From Streptomyces sp. HmicA12 (lineage in GTDB: Bacteria; Actinomycetota; Actinomycetes; Streptomycetales; Streptomycetaceae), in contig NZ_KB891820.1 in NCBI RefSeq assembly GCF_000373565.1, positions 62,001 to 126,000 on the forward strand: DNA of 64,000 nucleotides, given 5' to 3'. This document shows, piece after piece, positions 34,655 to 42,548 of this stretch (position 1 is its first letter; every line of letters starts with the position of its first letter). The notes below the pieces were generated by a model. It did no database searches, had not been told where the DNA came from, and saw nothing but the letters and a program-made list of their open reading frames with translations. The position numbers and the translations under genes were made by a program.

Positions 34655-35683
34655 ATGAGGGTCGGAGTACTGACCGGCGGCGGCGACTGCCCCGGGCTCA
34701 ACGCCGTCATCCGGGGCATCGTCCGCAAGGGCGTGCAGGAGTACGGCTACGACTTCGTAGGCTTCCGGGACGGCTGGCGAGGCCCCCTGGAGAACGACAC
34801 CGTCCGTCTCGACATCTCCGCGGTACGCGGCATCCTGCCCCGCGGCGGCACCATCCTCGGCTCCTCCCGTACCAACCCTCTCCAGGCGGAGAACGGGATC
34901 CGCCGCGTCAAGGAGAACCTCACCCAGCAGGACGTCGACGCGCTCATAGTGATCGGCGGCGAGGACACCCTCGGCGTCGCGGCCACCCTCACCGACGAGT
35001 ACGGCATCAAGGCCGTCGGGGTGCCGAAGACCATCGACAACGACCTCTCCGCCACCGACTACACCTTCGGCTTCGACACGGCCGTCGGCATCGCCACCGA
35101 GGCCATCGACCGGCTGCACACCACGGCCGAGTCGCACATGCGGGTCCTCGTCTGCGAGGTCATGGGCCGCCACGCGGGCTGGATCGCCCTCCACTCCGGC
35201 CTGGCCGGCGGCGCCAACGTCATCCTCATCCCGGAACAGCGCTTCGACGTGGACCAGGTCTGCGCCTGGATCACCTCCCGCTTCAAGGCGTCGTACGCCC
35301 CGATCGTGGTGATCGCCGAGGGCGCGATGCCGCGCGACGGCGACATGGTCCTCAAGGACGAGTCCCTGGACTCCTTCGGCCACGTCCGCCTCTCCGGCGT
35401 CGGCGAATGGCTCGCGAAACAGATCGAGAAGCGCACCGGCAAGGAGGCCCGCACCACGGTCCTCGGCCACATCCAGCGCGGCGGCACCCCCTCGGCCTTC
35501 GACCGCTGGCTGGCCACCCGCTTCGGCCTGCACGCGATCGACGCGGTACGGGACGGGGACTGGGGCAAGATGGTCGCCCTGCGCGGCACGGACATCGTGC
35601 GCGTGCCCATCGCGGAGGCGACGGCCCGCTTGAAGACCGTGGACCCGGCTCTGTACCGGGAGGTGGGGGTCTTCTTCGGCTGA
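34655..35683 (+). CDS. pfkA: 6-phosphofructokinase
   Basis: A 342-residue phosphofructokinase of glycolysis. GGGDCPGLNAVIRG is the phosphate-donor loop, PKTIDNDL the catalytic region with the base aspartate, and MGRHAGWIAL the fructose-6-phosphate block. The active site has GGEDT and PKTIDN, with Asp and Lys where ATP-using enzymes of E. coli type have Gly and Gly. Those residues are typical of pyrophosphate-dependent enzymes, yet the actinobacterial group includes ATP users. A ribosome site AAGGGAG precedes the ATG, after a small CAGTTG/CAACTG hairpin. Confidence 0.92.
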   Translation: MRVGVLTGGGDCPGLNAVIRGIVRKGVQEYGYDFVGFRDGWRGPLENDTVRLDISAVRGILPRGGTILGSSRTNPLQAENGIRRVKENLTQQDVDALIVIGGEDTLGVAATLTDEYGIKAVGVPKTIDNDLSATDYTFGFDTAVGIATEAIDRLHTTAESHMRVLVCEVMGRHAGWIALHSGLAGGANVILIPEQRFDVDQVCAWITSRFKASYAPIVVIAEGAMPRDGDMVLKDESLDSFGHVRLSGVGEWLAKQIEKRTGKEARTTVLGHIQRGGTPSAFDRWLATRFGLHAIDAVRDGDWGKMVALRGTDIVRVPIAEATARLKTVDPALYREVGVFFG

Positions 35684-35756
35684 GGTCCCGGGCCGCGTGC
35701 CCCGGACCCGTCCGGTTCGGAGTGCCGGGGCGCGAAGCCGTACATAAACTCCAGCC

Positions 35757-36764
35757 ATGGAGATCCTCGCGTTCGGCGTGCAATCCGACGAGAAGCCCCT
35801 CATCGAGAAGGCCTTCGAGGGCCACCTCGACGTCCGCTGCCTGGACGTCTTCCTCAACGAGGACACGGCCCCCATCGCGGCGGGCTACGAGATCGTCTCC
35901 ACCAGCGTCAACGCGACCCTGAACAACCGCGTCCTGCAGACCCTCGCGGCCGGCGGCACGCAGATGATCGCCCAGCGCTCCACCGGCTTCAACAACATCG
36001 ACCTGGAGGTGGCCGAGCGCCTGGGCCTCACGGTCGCCCGGGTCTCGTACTACTCGCCGTACTCCGTGGCGGAGTTCGCCTGGACCCTCGCGATGGCCGT
36101 CAACCGCCGCATCGTCCGCGCCTCCACCCGCACCCGCGACTTCGACTTCCGCCTCGACGGCCTGATGGGCCGCGACATGCGCGGCCGCACGGTCGGCGTC
36201 CTCGGCACCGGCAAGATCGGCGAGGCCTTCACCCGTATCGCGCACGGCTTCGGCATGAACCTGCTCGGCTGGGACGTCGCGGAGAACCCGAACTGCGCGG
36301 CCCTCGGCATGAAGTACGTGGACAAGGAGCAGCTCTTCGCGGAGGCGGACCTGATCAGTCTCCACGTCCCGCTGCTCCCCACCACCGAGCACATCGTCGA
36401 CGCCGTGGCGCTGCGCTCGATGAAGGACGACGCGATCCTGGTCAACTCCAGCCGCGGTGGCCTCATCGACACCAAGGCGCTGGTCGCCGAGCTCCGCGAG
36501 GGCCGCTTCACGGGCGTCGGCCTCGACGTCTACGAGGCCGAGGCGGGCCTGTTCTTCCTCGACAAGTCCCTGGAGATCGTCGACGACGACACCCTGGCCC
36601 GCCTCGTCACCTTCCCGAACGTGATGGTCACGTCCCACCAGGCGTACTACACCGTGGACGCGGTCGGCCAGATCATCGAGACCACGGTCAACAACGTCCT
36701 GGACTATCAGGCGGGCCGCCGCTCCGAGAACGTCCTGGTCCCGGCGGCTCCGCCGACGAGCTGA
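35757..36764 (+). CDS. D-isomer 2-hydroxyacid dehydrogenase (D-lactate dehydrogenase-like)
   Basis: A 335-residue NAD-dependent dehydrogenase. VGVLGTGKIGEAF is the Rossmann dinucleotide motif. HVPLLPTTEH, VNSSRGGLIDT, the arginine and glutamate pair, and the catalytic histidine in TSHQAYYT follow in family order. It best fits LdhA-type D-lactate dehydrogenases that reduce pyruvate to D-lactate. TAAACT ends six bases before the ATG and there is no ribosome site, so it may be leaderless. Its last 58 bases overlap the 3' end of the opposite-strand trpE-trpG gene. Confidence 0.88.
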   Translation: MEILAFGVQSDEKPLIEKAFEGHLDVRCLDVFLNEDTAPIAAGYEIVSTSVNATLNNRVLQTLAAGGTQMIAQRSTGFNNIDLEVAERLGLTVARVSYYSPYSVAEFAWTLAMAVNRRIVRASTRTRDFDFRLDGLMGRDMRGRTVGVLGTGKIGEAFTRIAHGFGMNLLGWDVAENPNCAALGMKYVDKEQLFAEADLISLHVPLLPTTEHIVDAVALRSMKDDAILVNSSRGGLIDTKALVAELREGRFTGVGLDVYEAEAGLFFLDKSLEIVDDDTLARLVTFPNVMVTSHQAYYTVDAVGQIIETTVNNVLDYQAGRRSENVLVPAAPPTS

Positions 36765-38605
36765 GCCAGCAGCTCCCGTACGATCCCGGCGCCGCGCAGC
36801 GACAGCACCGACTCCGGGTGGAACTGGACCCCCGCGAAGCCCGGGCCGCGCAGGGCGTGCACCTCGCCGCCCGCCGCGTCCCGGCTGACCTCCACGTCGT
36901 GCGCGGCCAGCTCGCGCGCCGTGGCGTCGTCGCAGCGCGCCACGAAGCTGTTGTAGAACCCGACGGTCTCGGCCCGCCCGAACATCTCGATGCCGGTCTG
37001 CGCCCCCTGGTGCGGCACGTCCTTGCGCACGATCTCCAGGCCCAGCTCCGCCGCGATCAGCTCGTGCCCCAGGCACACCCCGAGCACGCCGTGCTCGTGC
37101 GTCCGGATCACGTCGGCGGCCAGAGCGCGCAGGAACCGCATCTTCGGGTCGCCGACGTCGGACGGATCGCCGGGACCGGGACCGAGCACGACGGGCCCCT
37201 CGTGCCCGAGCACGGCCTCCCGCAGCCCCTCCTCGTCGTAGCGCCGCACGGTCACGTCGAGCCCCGAGGACCGCAGCACATGCGCCAGCATCGCGGTGAA
37301 CGTGTCCTCGCCGTCGACCACCAGCGCGTGCCCCTCCAACTGGTCGCCGCGGTCCTGCATCCGCAGCCAGAACGGGGCCAGGGCCGCCCGGCGCCCGTCG
37401 AGCGCCGCCCGCACCCGCGGGTCGTCGGCCAGCGCGGGCCGGGTGCCCTCGTCGCGCGGCCGCGAGGGACGTACCCCCAGAGCGGCCAGCACCCCGGCGG
37501 CCTTCGCGTGCGTCTCGGCGACCTCGCTCCTCGGGTCCGAGCCCCGTACGAGCGTCGCGCCGACCGGGACGCGCAGCCGCCCGGCGGCGTCGATGTCGGC
37601 GGTCCGGATCAGGATCGGCGAGTCGAGCGTCTGGGCCCCGCCGGCGTCCCGCCCGACGAGTGCCAGGGCCCCCGCGTAGTACCCGCGCCCGCCCACTTCG
37701 TGCCGCTCGATCACCCGGCACGCGTTCTGCACGGGCGACCCGGTGACGGTCGCGGCGAACATGGTCTCCCTCAGCACGTCCCGCACATCGAGGGAGGACC
37801 TGCCGCGCAGCTCGTACTCGGTGTGCGCGAGATGCGCCATCTCCTTGAGCCGCGGCCCGATCACGACGCCGCCCATGTCGCCGACGGTGCACATCATCTT
37901 GAGCTCCTCGTCGACGACCATCGACAGCTCCTCGATCTCCTTGCCGTCGGCGAGGAAGTCGAGCAGGTCGTCGGGGGTGGGGCCGGCGGCCGGATAGCGG
38001 TAGGTCCCGCTGATCGGGTTCATGACGACGGTGCCGCCGGACATGCGGACGTGGACCTCGGGACTCGCGCCGACCAGCGTCCGGTCTCCCGTGTGCACGA
38101 CGAACGTCCAGTACGCGCCCCGCTCACCGTCCAGCAGTCGCCGGAACAGCGCGAGGGCGTCCGCCCGTGAGAACCCCGGGATCTCACCCTCGTACGTCCG
38201 CCGGATCACGAAGTTCGCGCCCTCGCCCTGCCCGATCTCCTCGCGCAGGACCCGGCCCACGATCTCCGCGTACGCGTCGTCGTCGACGTCGAAGGCGCCG
38301 TCACGGACGTCGACGTCGTGGCGCGGCAGCTGCGCGAGCGCCTCGGCGAGCGGGATCTCGTACGACTCCTCGGGCGTGAGCACCGCGAGGGGCGTGCCGT
38401 CGTCCCGGACGTCGAAGCCGCGCTCGCGGATCTGCCGGAAGGGGACGAGGGCGAGGCCCTCCGGGATGTCGGCGAGCCGTTCGTACGCGCCGACGCGCCC
38501 GATCAGGACCTCGACGGTGTCGTGGTCGTGGCCGGGGGCGCGGCGGCGCAGAAGGGCGAAGGGGCGGTCGTCGGTGAGCAGGGTGTCCAGCACGGTGTCC
38601 AACAC
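36707..38605 (-). CDS. Fused anthranilate synthase (TrpE-TrpG type)
   Basis: A 632-residue fusion of a chorismate-binding TrpE domain (about 1-400) and a glutamine amidotransferase (about 435-620). The first has SGTYRYPA and TGSPVQNACRVI in the active site. The second has GVCLGHE with the nucleophilic cysteine and QFHPES with the histidine. It makes anthranilate from chorismate and glutamine. The fused form is also used in phenazine or other secondary pathways, but the Trp leader peptide upstream shows control by tryptophan. GTG start with GGAAGGA upstream. Confidence 0.93.
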   Translation of the reverse strand: MLDTVLDTLLTDDRPFALLRRRAPGHDHDTVEVLIGRVGAYERLADIPEGLALVPFRQIRERGFDVRDDGTPLAVLTPEESYEIPLAEALAQLPRHDVDVRDGAFDVDDDAYAEIVGRVLREEIGQGEGANFVIRRTYEGEIPGFSRADALALFRRLLDGERGAYWTFVVHTGDRTLVGASPEVHVRMSGGTVVMNPISGTYRYPAAGPTPDDLLDFLADGKEIEELSMVVDEELKMMCTVGDMGGVVIGPRLKEMAHLAHTEYELRGRSSLDVRDVLRETMFAATVTGSPVQNACRVIERHEVGGRGYYAGALALVGRDAGGAQTLDSPILIRTADIDAAGRLRVPVGATLVRGSDPRSEVAETHAKAAGVLAALGVRPSRPRDEGTRPALADDPRVRAALDGRRAALAPFWLRMQDRGDQLEGHALVVDGEDTFTAMLAHVLRSSGLDVTVRRYDEEGLREAVLGHEGPVVLGPGPGDPSDVGDPKMRFLRALAADVIRTHEHGVLGVCLGHELIAAELGLEIVRKDVPHQGAQTGIEMFGRAETVGFYNSFVARCDDATARELAAHDVEVSRDAAGGEVHALRGPGFAGVQFHPESVLSLRGAGIVRELLAQLVGGAAGTRTFSERRPA

Positions 38606-38659
38606 GGCTGTTCCTTCCAGAGTTCGTTCGGGGAGGAACAGCCGGTGCCGGAAAACACT

Positions 38660-38684
38660 GAAGGCCGCCCCTCGGGCGGCCTTC
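38660..38684 (-). terminator. trp attenuator terminator
   Basis: A perfect 11-base stem (38660-38670 and 38674-38684) with a three-base loop. Read on the minus strand it is followed by AGTGTTTTCC. It lies between the leader peptide gene and the anthranilate synthase gene, the position of a transcription attenuator. Stalling of ribosomes at the Trp codons upstream would favour an antiterminator. Confidence 0.88.
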
Positions 38685-38704
38685 GCGGATTCGGATACGC
38701 GCAG

Positions 38705-38779
38705 TCAGTGGGCCGCCGGATGTGCGGTCCACCACCAGGTGTTGTTGAGGGTGTTGATTTCCTCGAGCTGCGCGAACAT
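38705..38779 (-). CDS. trpL: trp leader peptide
   Basis: A 24-residue ORF ending in NNTWWWTAHPAAH, with three consecutive tryptophan codons. This closely follows the known Streptomyces trp leader ending WWWTAHPAAH. It is followed by an intrinsic terminator before the anthranilate synthase gene. Translation of the Trp codons senses charged tRNA-Trp. TATGGT ends seven bases before the ATG and there is no ribosome site, so the leader peptide is probably translated from a leaderless transcript. Confidence 0.92.
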   Translation of the reverse strand: MFAQLEEINTLNNTWWWTAHPAAH

Positions 38780-38879
38780 GTGCGGAACCATACCCGAGGG
38801 GTGGCTCAACCGTGTCGACTCCGTCTCAAAAGATGAGCGGCGGAATGGACGCGCGACATGACCCCGTAATGTTGGCGAG

Positions 38880-40232
38880 GTGACCGTGAACGCTAAGACC
38901 AGCGCGAGCGCTGGCAACACCTGGCGAAACCTGCCCGCGGCGCAGCAGCCCGAGTACCCCGATGCCGAGGCTCTGCGCGATGTGATCGCGGACCTCGAGT
39001 CGTATCCGCCGCTCGTCTTCGCGGGCGAGTGCGACCAGCTGCGCGCCCGACTGGCGGCCGTCGCCAAGGGAGAGGCGTTCCTCCTCCAGGGCGGCGACTG
39101 CGCCGAGGCCTTCGACGCCGTCTCCGCAGATCACATCCGGAACAAGCTCAAGACCCTGCTCCAGATGGGCGCCGTGCTGACGTACGCCGCCTCGGTGCCG
39201 GTCGTGAAGGTCGGCCGCATCGCCGGCCAGTACTCGAAGCCGCGCTCCAAGCCGACCGAGACCCGCGACGGCGTGACGCTGCCGACCTACCGCGGCGACT
39301 CCGTCAACGGCTTCGACTTCACCGAGGCCGCCCGGATCCCGGACCCCGAGCGCCTGAAGCGGATGTACCACGCGTCCGCCTCGACGCTGAACCTCGTACG
39401 CGCCTTCACCACGGGTGGCTACGCGGACCTGCGCCAGGTGCACGCCTGGAACCAGGACTTCGTGAAGTCGTCCCCGTCCGGCCAGCGTTACGAGCAGCTC
39501 GCCCGCGAGATCGACAACGCGCTGAACTTCATGCGCGCCTGCGGCACCGACCCGGCCGAGTTCCAGACGGTCGAGTTCTACGCCTCCCACGAGGCGCTGC
39601 TGCTCGACTACGAGTCGGCGCTGACCCGCGTCGACTCGCGTACGGGCAACCTGTACGACGTCTCGGGCCACATGGTCTGGATCGGCGAGCGCACGCGCCA
39701 GCTCGACCACGCGCACATCGAGTTCGCGTCCAAGATCCGCAACCCGATCGGCATCAAGCTCGGCCCGACGACCACGCCCGAGGAGGCGCTGCAGTACATC
39801 GAGCGCCTCGACCCCGACCGCGAGCCGGGCCGCCTGACCTTCATCGTCCGCATGGGCGCCGACAAGGTCCGCGACAAGCTGCCCGAGCTGGTCGAGAAGG
39901 TCACCGCGTCCGGCGCGACCGTCGCCTGGATCACCGACCCGATGCACGGCAACACGTACGAGGCGGCCTCCGGCCACAAGACGCGCCGCTTCGACGACGT
40001 GCTCGACGAGGTCAAGGGCTTCTTCGAGGTGCACAAGGCGCTCGGCACGCACCCGGGCGGCATCCACGTCGAGCTCACCGGTGACGACGTCACCGAGTGC
40101 GTGGGCGGCGGCGACGAGATCTTCGTCGACGATCTGCACCAGCGCTACGAGACGGCCTGCGACCCGCGTCTGAACCGCAGCCAGTCCCTCGACCTGGCGT
40201 TCCTGGTCGCGGAGATGTACCGCGACCAGTAG
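38880..40232 (+). CDS. 3-deoxy-7-phosphoheptulonate synthase, class II
   Basis: A 450-residue class II DAHP synthase. It condenses phosphoenolpyruvate and erythrose-4-phosphate in the first step of aromatic amino acid synthesis. QGGDCAEAFD with the metal-binding cysteine, YSKPRSKPTE, and KIRNPIGIKLGP are conserved blocks. It is divergent from the trpL-anthranilate synthase unit, with starts 100 bases apart, so entry to the pathway and the tryptophan branch point share one intergenic region. TAATGT ends seven bases before the GTG, which suggests a leaderless mRNA. Confidence 0.95.
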   Translation: MTVNAKTSASAGNTWRNLPAAQQPEYPDAEALRDVIADLESYPPLVFAGECDQLRARLAAVAKGEAFLLQGGDCAEAFDAVSADHIRNKLKTLLQMGAVLTYAASVPVVKVGRIAGQYSKPRSKPTETRDGVTLPTYRGDSVNGFDFTEAARIPDPERLKRMYHASASTLNLVRAFTTGGYADLRQVHAWNQDFVKSSPSGQRYEQLAREIDNALNFMRACGTDPAEFQTVEFYASHEALLLDYESALTRVDSRTGNLYDVSGHMVWIGERTRQLDHAHIEFASKIRNPIGIKLGPTTTPEEALQYIERLDPDREPGRLTFIVRMGADKVRDKLPELVEKVTASGATVAWITDPMHGNTYEAASGHKTRRFDDVLDEVKGFFEVHKALGTHPGGIHVELTGDDVTECVGGGDEIFVDDLHQRYETACDPRLNRSQSLDLAFLVAEMYRDQ

Positions 40233-40254
40233 GCGTCACTCGCTGTAGGTAAAC

Positions 40255-40293
40255 GCCGTGGGGCGCGGATCACAAGGATCCGCGCCCCACGGC
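40255..40293 (+). terminator. Terminator after DAHP synthase
   Basis: A perfect 17-base inverted repeat (40255-40271 and 40277-40293) with a five-base loop and ACTTTTG after it. One of the strongest terminators in the window. Confidence 0.95.
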
Positions 40294-40321
40294 ACTTTTG
40301 TGCATCTGGCGACTTGGGTAT

Positions 40322-40339
40322 GGTTAGGCTAGCCTCACC
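40322..40339. promoter_or_regulatory. Iron box (DmdR/IdeR-type operator)
   Basis: GGTTAGGCT-AGCCTCACC is an 18-base dyad with one mismatch that closely matches the actinobacterial iron box built on TTAGGTTAGGCTCACC. It overlaps a TATGGT -10 element at 40319-40324, so iron-loaded DmdR bound here would block transcription of the ferredoxin gene downstream. Confidence 0.82.
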
Positions 40340-40400
40340 GATCAATCGGGACAGGCAACCCTTATCGATCCCGATCGTCATCGCCGGGGAGGTGGACCGC

Positions 40401-40640
40401 ATGTTCGTGTGCAGCTGCTTCGGAGTCACCGAAGCCCAGGTCAAGCAGCATGCGGCGGACGGCGCCTGCACTCCTCGGCAGATAGCCTCGGCCTGCAAGG
40501 CCGGCACCGACTGCGGTGGGTGCGTGCGGCGCATTCAGGCGCTGCTCGGCAGGGGCGCCTGCCCCCGCCGGGAACTCGTCGAGCAGGGCGAGGCGGCTGT
40601 GGCCCTCGCGCCGCGGGTCGAGCTGCCCGAGGCGGCCTAG
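40401..40640 (+). CDS. Bacterioferritin-associated ferredoxin (Bfd-like)
   Basis: A 79-residue [2Fe-2S] protein. The N-terminal CSC and the later CGGC, about 32 residues on, are the four cluster ligands of the Bfd fold (MFVCSCFGVTE). Bfd binds bacterioferritin and passes electrons in to release stored iron. GGGGAGG precedes the ATG. The iron box upstream means it should be expressed when iron is scarce, which suits iron release. The bacterioferritin gene is convergent, with 20 bases between the stops. Confidence 0.9.
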   Translation: MFVCSCFGVTEAQVKQHAADGACTPRQIASACKAGTDCGGCVRRIQALLGRGACPRRELVEQGEAAVALAPRVELPEAA

Positions 40641-40660
40641 CTCTCGGTCCCGCTCGCGGT

Positions 40661-41140
40661 CTAGCTCTCCGGCTGCTCGATGAGCTGCGCGATGTAGAGC
40701 GGCTCACCCAGCTTCTCCACCAGCTCCAGCTGCGTGTCGAGATAGTCGATGTGGTGCTCCTCGTCCTCGAGGATCGACTCGAAGATGTTCGCGGACGTGA
40801 TGTCGCCCTTGCCGCGCATCACCTCGATGCCCCGCTTCAGCCGGTCGATCGCCGCGACCTCGATCTGCCGGTCGGCCTGGAACATCTCGGTGACCGTCTG
40901 GCCGACCTGGACGTGGAAGAGCCGCTGGTAGTTGGGCAGACCTTCCAGGAAGAGGATCCGGTCGGTCAGTACCTCCGCGTGCTTCATCTCGTCGATCGAC
41001 TCGGACCGCGTGTACTTCGCGAGCTTGGTCCAACCGAAGTTCTCCTGCATCTTCGCGTGCAGAAAGTACTGGTTGATGGCGGTCAGCTCGGCGGTCAGCT
41101 GCTCGTTGAGAAATTCGATGACCTCGGGGTCGCCCTGCAT
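40661..41140 (-). CDS. bfr: Bacterioferritin
   Basis: A 159-residue four-helix ferritin. The diiron ligands are visible in ELTAINQYFLHAKM (Glu), SIDEMKHAE (Glu and His) and ILEDEEHH (Glu and His). MQENFG has a methionine in the region of the haem ligand Met52. It stores iron in a 24-subunit shell. AGGAG before the ATG at 41140 sets the start. No iron box is clear in its own promoter region, so it is probably not under the same repression as the ferredoxin gene facing it. Confidence 0.94.
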   Translation of the reverse strand: MQGDPEVIEFLNEQLTAELTAINQYFLHAKMQENFGWTKLAKYTRSESIDEMKHAEVLTDRILFLEGLPNYQRLFHVQVGQTVTEMFQADRQIEVAAIDRLKRGIEVMRGKGDITSANIFESILEDEEHHIDYLDTQLELVEKLGEPLYIAQLIEQPES

Positions 41141-41304
41141 CGCAGAGGCTCCTTCCAAGCGGGTGACTGGGCAGGTTTCGCGCATCCTTGCACCGGCGCC
41201 GAAACGCGTCCAGTAAGTGCAGGCTTAGTAGGAGTTGCCCGAATCGGGACCGGCCGGGACGTACGTGGTCACGTCCACTGCTTCCGGTCTGTCAGGATGG
41301 AGGC

Positions 41305-41937
41305 ATGGGTCATCCGGTGGGTAGCGAGTCTGGGGGAGCGGTGCAACCGGAGCTTCCGCCGGGGCAGCGCCTGCAGCGCGGATGGCCGGTCACCCACTAC
41401 GGCCCGGTCCCCAAGTTCCGGCCCGAACGCTGGGAGTTCAGGGTCTTCGGGGCCACCGCCGACGGCGAGAAGCACACCTGGAACCACGAGGAGTTCTCGG
41501 CGCTGCCGTACGGGACCGTGGAAGGCGACCTGCACTGCGTCACCAAGTTCAGCATGCTCGGTGCCGAGTGGGGCGGCGTGTGCGCCGCCACGATCCTGGA
41601 GCTGGCCCCGCCCGCGCCGGGCGTCACGCACGTGATGGTCTGGGCCGAGTACGGCTTCAGCTCGAACCTGCGGCTGACGGACTTCGCCTCCGACCGCACG
41701 ATCTTCGCCACCCACAAGGGCGGTGAACTGCTCACCGCCGAGCACGGCTTCCCGCTGCGTCTCGTGGTGCCCCACCTGTACGCCTGGAAAGGGCCGAAGT
41801 GGGTGCGCGGGGTCGAGTACATGACCGCGGACCGCCGCGGCTTCTGGGAGGAGCGCGGGTACCACAACGTGGGCGACCCGTGGCGCGAGCAGCGCTACTC
41901 GTACCAGGAAGAGCCCGGGGAAGGCCCCGAGCTCTAG
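41305..41937 (+). CDS. Sulfite oxidase-like molybdopterin oxidoreductase
   Basis: A 210-residue protein of the sulfite-oxidase/MsrP (oxidoreductase molybdopterin-binding) superfamily, with no haem or dimerisation domain. GDLHCVTKFSMLG contains the cysteine that should bind molybdenum. VRGVEYMTADRRGFWEERGYHNVGDPW is typical of the family's C-terminal end, where the chain WEERGYH closes the domain. No signal peptide is visible, so it appears cytoplasmic; the substrate is unknown. The start is uncertain: ATG 41305 has GGAGG very close, and GTG 41341 is an alternative. Confidence 0.82.
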   Translation: MGHPVGSESGGAVQPELPPGQRLQRGWPVTHYGPVPKFRPERWEFRVFGATADGEKHTWNHEEFSALPYGTVEGDLHCVTKFSMLGAEWGGVCAATILELAPPAPGVTHVMVWAEYGFSSNLRLTDFASDRTIFATHKGGELLTAEHGFPLRLVVPHLYAWKGPKWVRGVEYMTADRRGFWEERGYHNVGDPWREQRYSYQEEPGEGPEL

Positions 41938-41969
41938 TTCCTGGGTTCCCGGCATCCCGGGTCTCCGGG

Positions 41970-42464
41970 TCAGTGGTGGTACCGGTGCACCACCGCGTGT
42001 CCCTTGCCGCGGCCGATCATCCAGCGGTTGACCGGCGTCGTCACCACGAAGGCGAGCGCGAGCGACGCGGCCAGGGCGCCCCAGAACAGGGCGTCGTCGA
42101 GGTGCGCGTCCATGGCGTCCGGCCACAGGGCGATGACCCCGTTGTCGATCAGCTCCATCACGGCGATCGAGAGGGTGTCGGCGGCGAGCGCGACCCGGAA
42201 CGCCGTGCGGAAGTCGACGCCCGCCTTCAGGACGCCGCGCAGCGTGAGCGAGTAGCCGAAGACGAACGCGAGCGCGATCGCCAGGACCATCGTCGGTACG
42301 TTGCCCCAGCCGAGCGCGGTGCCGATCACCATGCCGAGGATCTCGCCGATGGCGCACCCGGTGAGGCAGTGCAGGGTCGCCTGCGCGGCCATGGACCAGC
42401 TGACCTTGGTGGTGCCGTGGTGCTGGTGGTGGGTGTGGTGCTCGGTGTGCGCGTCGTGCCGCAT
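41970..42464 (-). CDS. DUF4396 family membrane protein with histidine-rich N-terminus
   Basis: A 164-residue membrane protein with about four helices. The N-terminus has HTEHHTHHQHH, a likely metal-binding tail on the cytoplasmic or outer face. Further possible ligands are CLTGCAIGEILGM near residue 35 and the C-terminal HRYHH. I assign it to DUF4396, a family of unknown function often seen with metal genes. A CsoR-type palindrome lies 48 bases before its start, which points to control by copper or a related metal. Confidence 0.8.
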   Translation of the reverse strand: MRHDAHTEHHTHHQHHGTTKVSWSMAAQATLHCLTGCAIGEILGMVIGTALGWGNVPTMVLAIALAFVFGYSLTLRGVLKAGVDFRTAFRVALAADTLSIAVMELIDNGVIALWPDAMDAHLDDALFWGALAASLALAFVVTTPVNRWMIGRGKGHAVVHRYHH

Positions 42465-42511
42465 GGGTCCCCCAACCTCGGTGGGCGGTTCCTGTCATCG
42501 ATGAGAACCGT

Positions 42512-42528
42512 ATACCCCCTAGGGGTAT
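42512..42528. promoter_or_regulatory. CsoR/RcnR-type metal-responsive operator
   Basis: ATACCCC-CTA-GGGGTAT is a perfect 7+7 palindrome with the C- and G-tracts flanked by TA that CsoR-family repressors recognise. It lies upstream of the DUF4396 gene and 21 bases past the... opposite side from endonuclease IV's 3' end. Identity of the regulator is inferred from the motif; no csoR gene is in the window. Confidence 0.72.
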
Positions 42529-42548
42529 TCCCTCATGGGGTCGGGATC

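Noticed and set aside
36960..38170. Long open frames on the strand opposite many genes, such as 36818-38170
   Set aside because: They are the usual shadows of high-GC coding sequence; the opposite frame has clear enzyme motifs.
41141..41304. Iron box upstream of bfr
   Set aside because: TAAGTGCAGGCTTA has only four-base arms and does not fit the TTAGGTTAGGCT pattern well.
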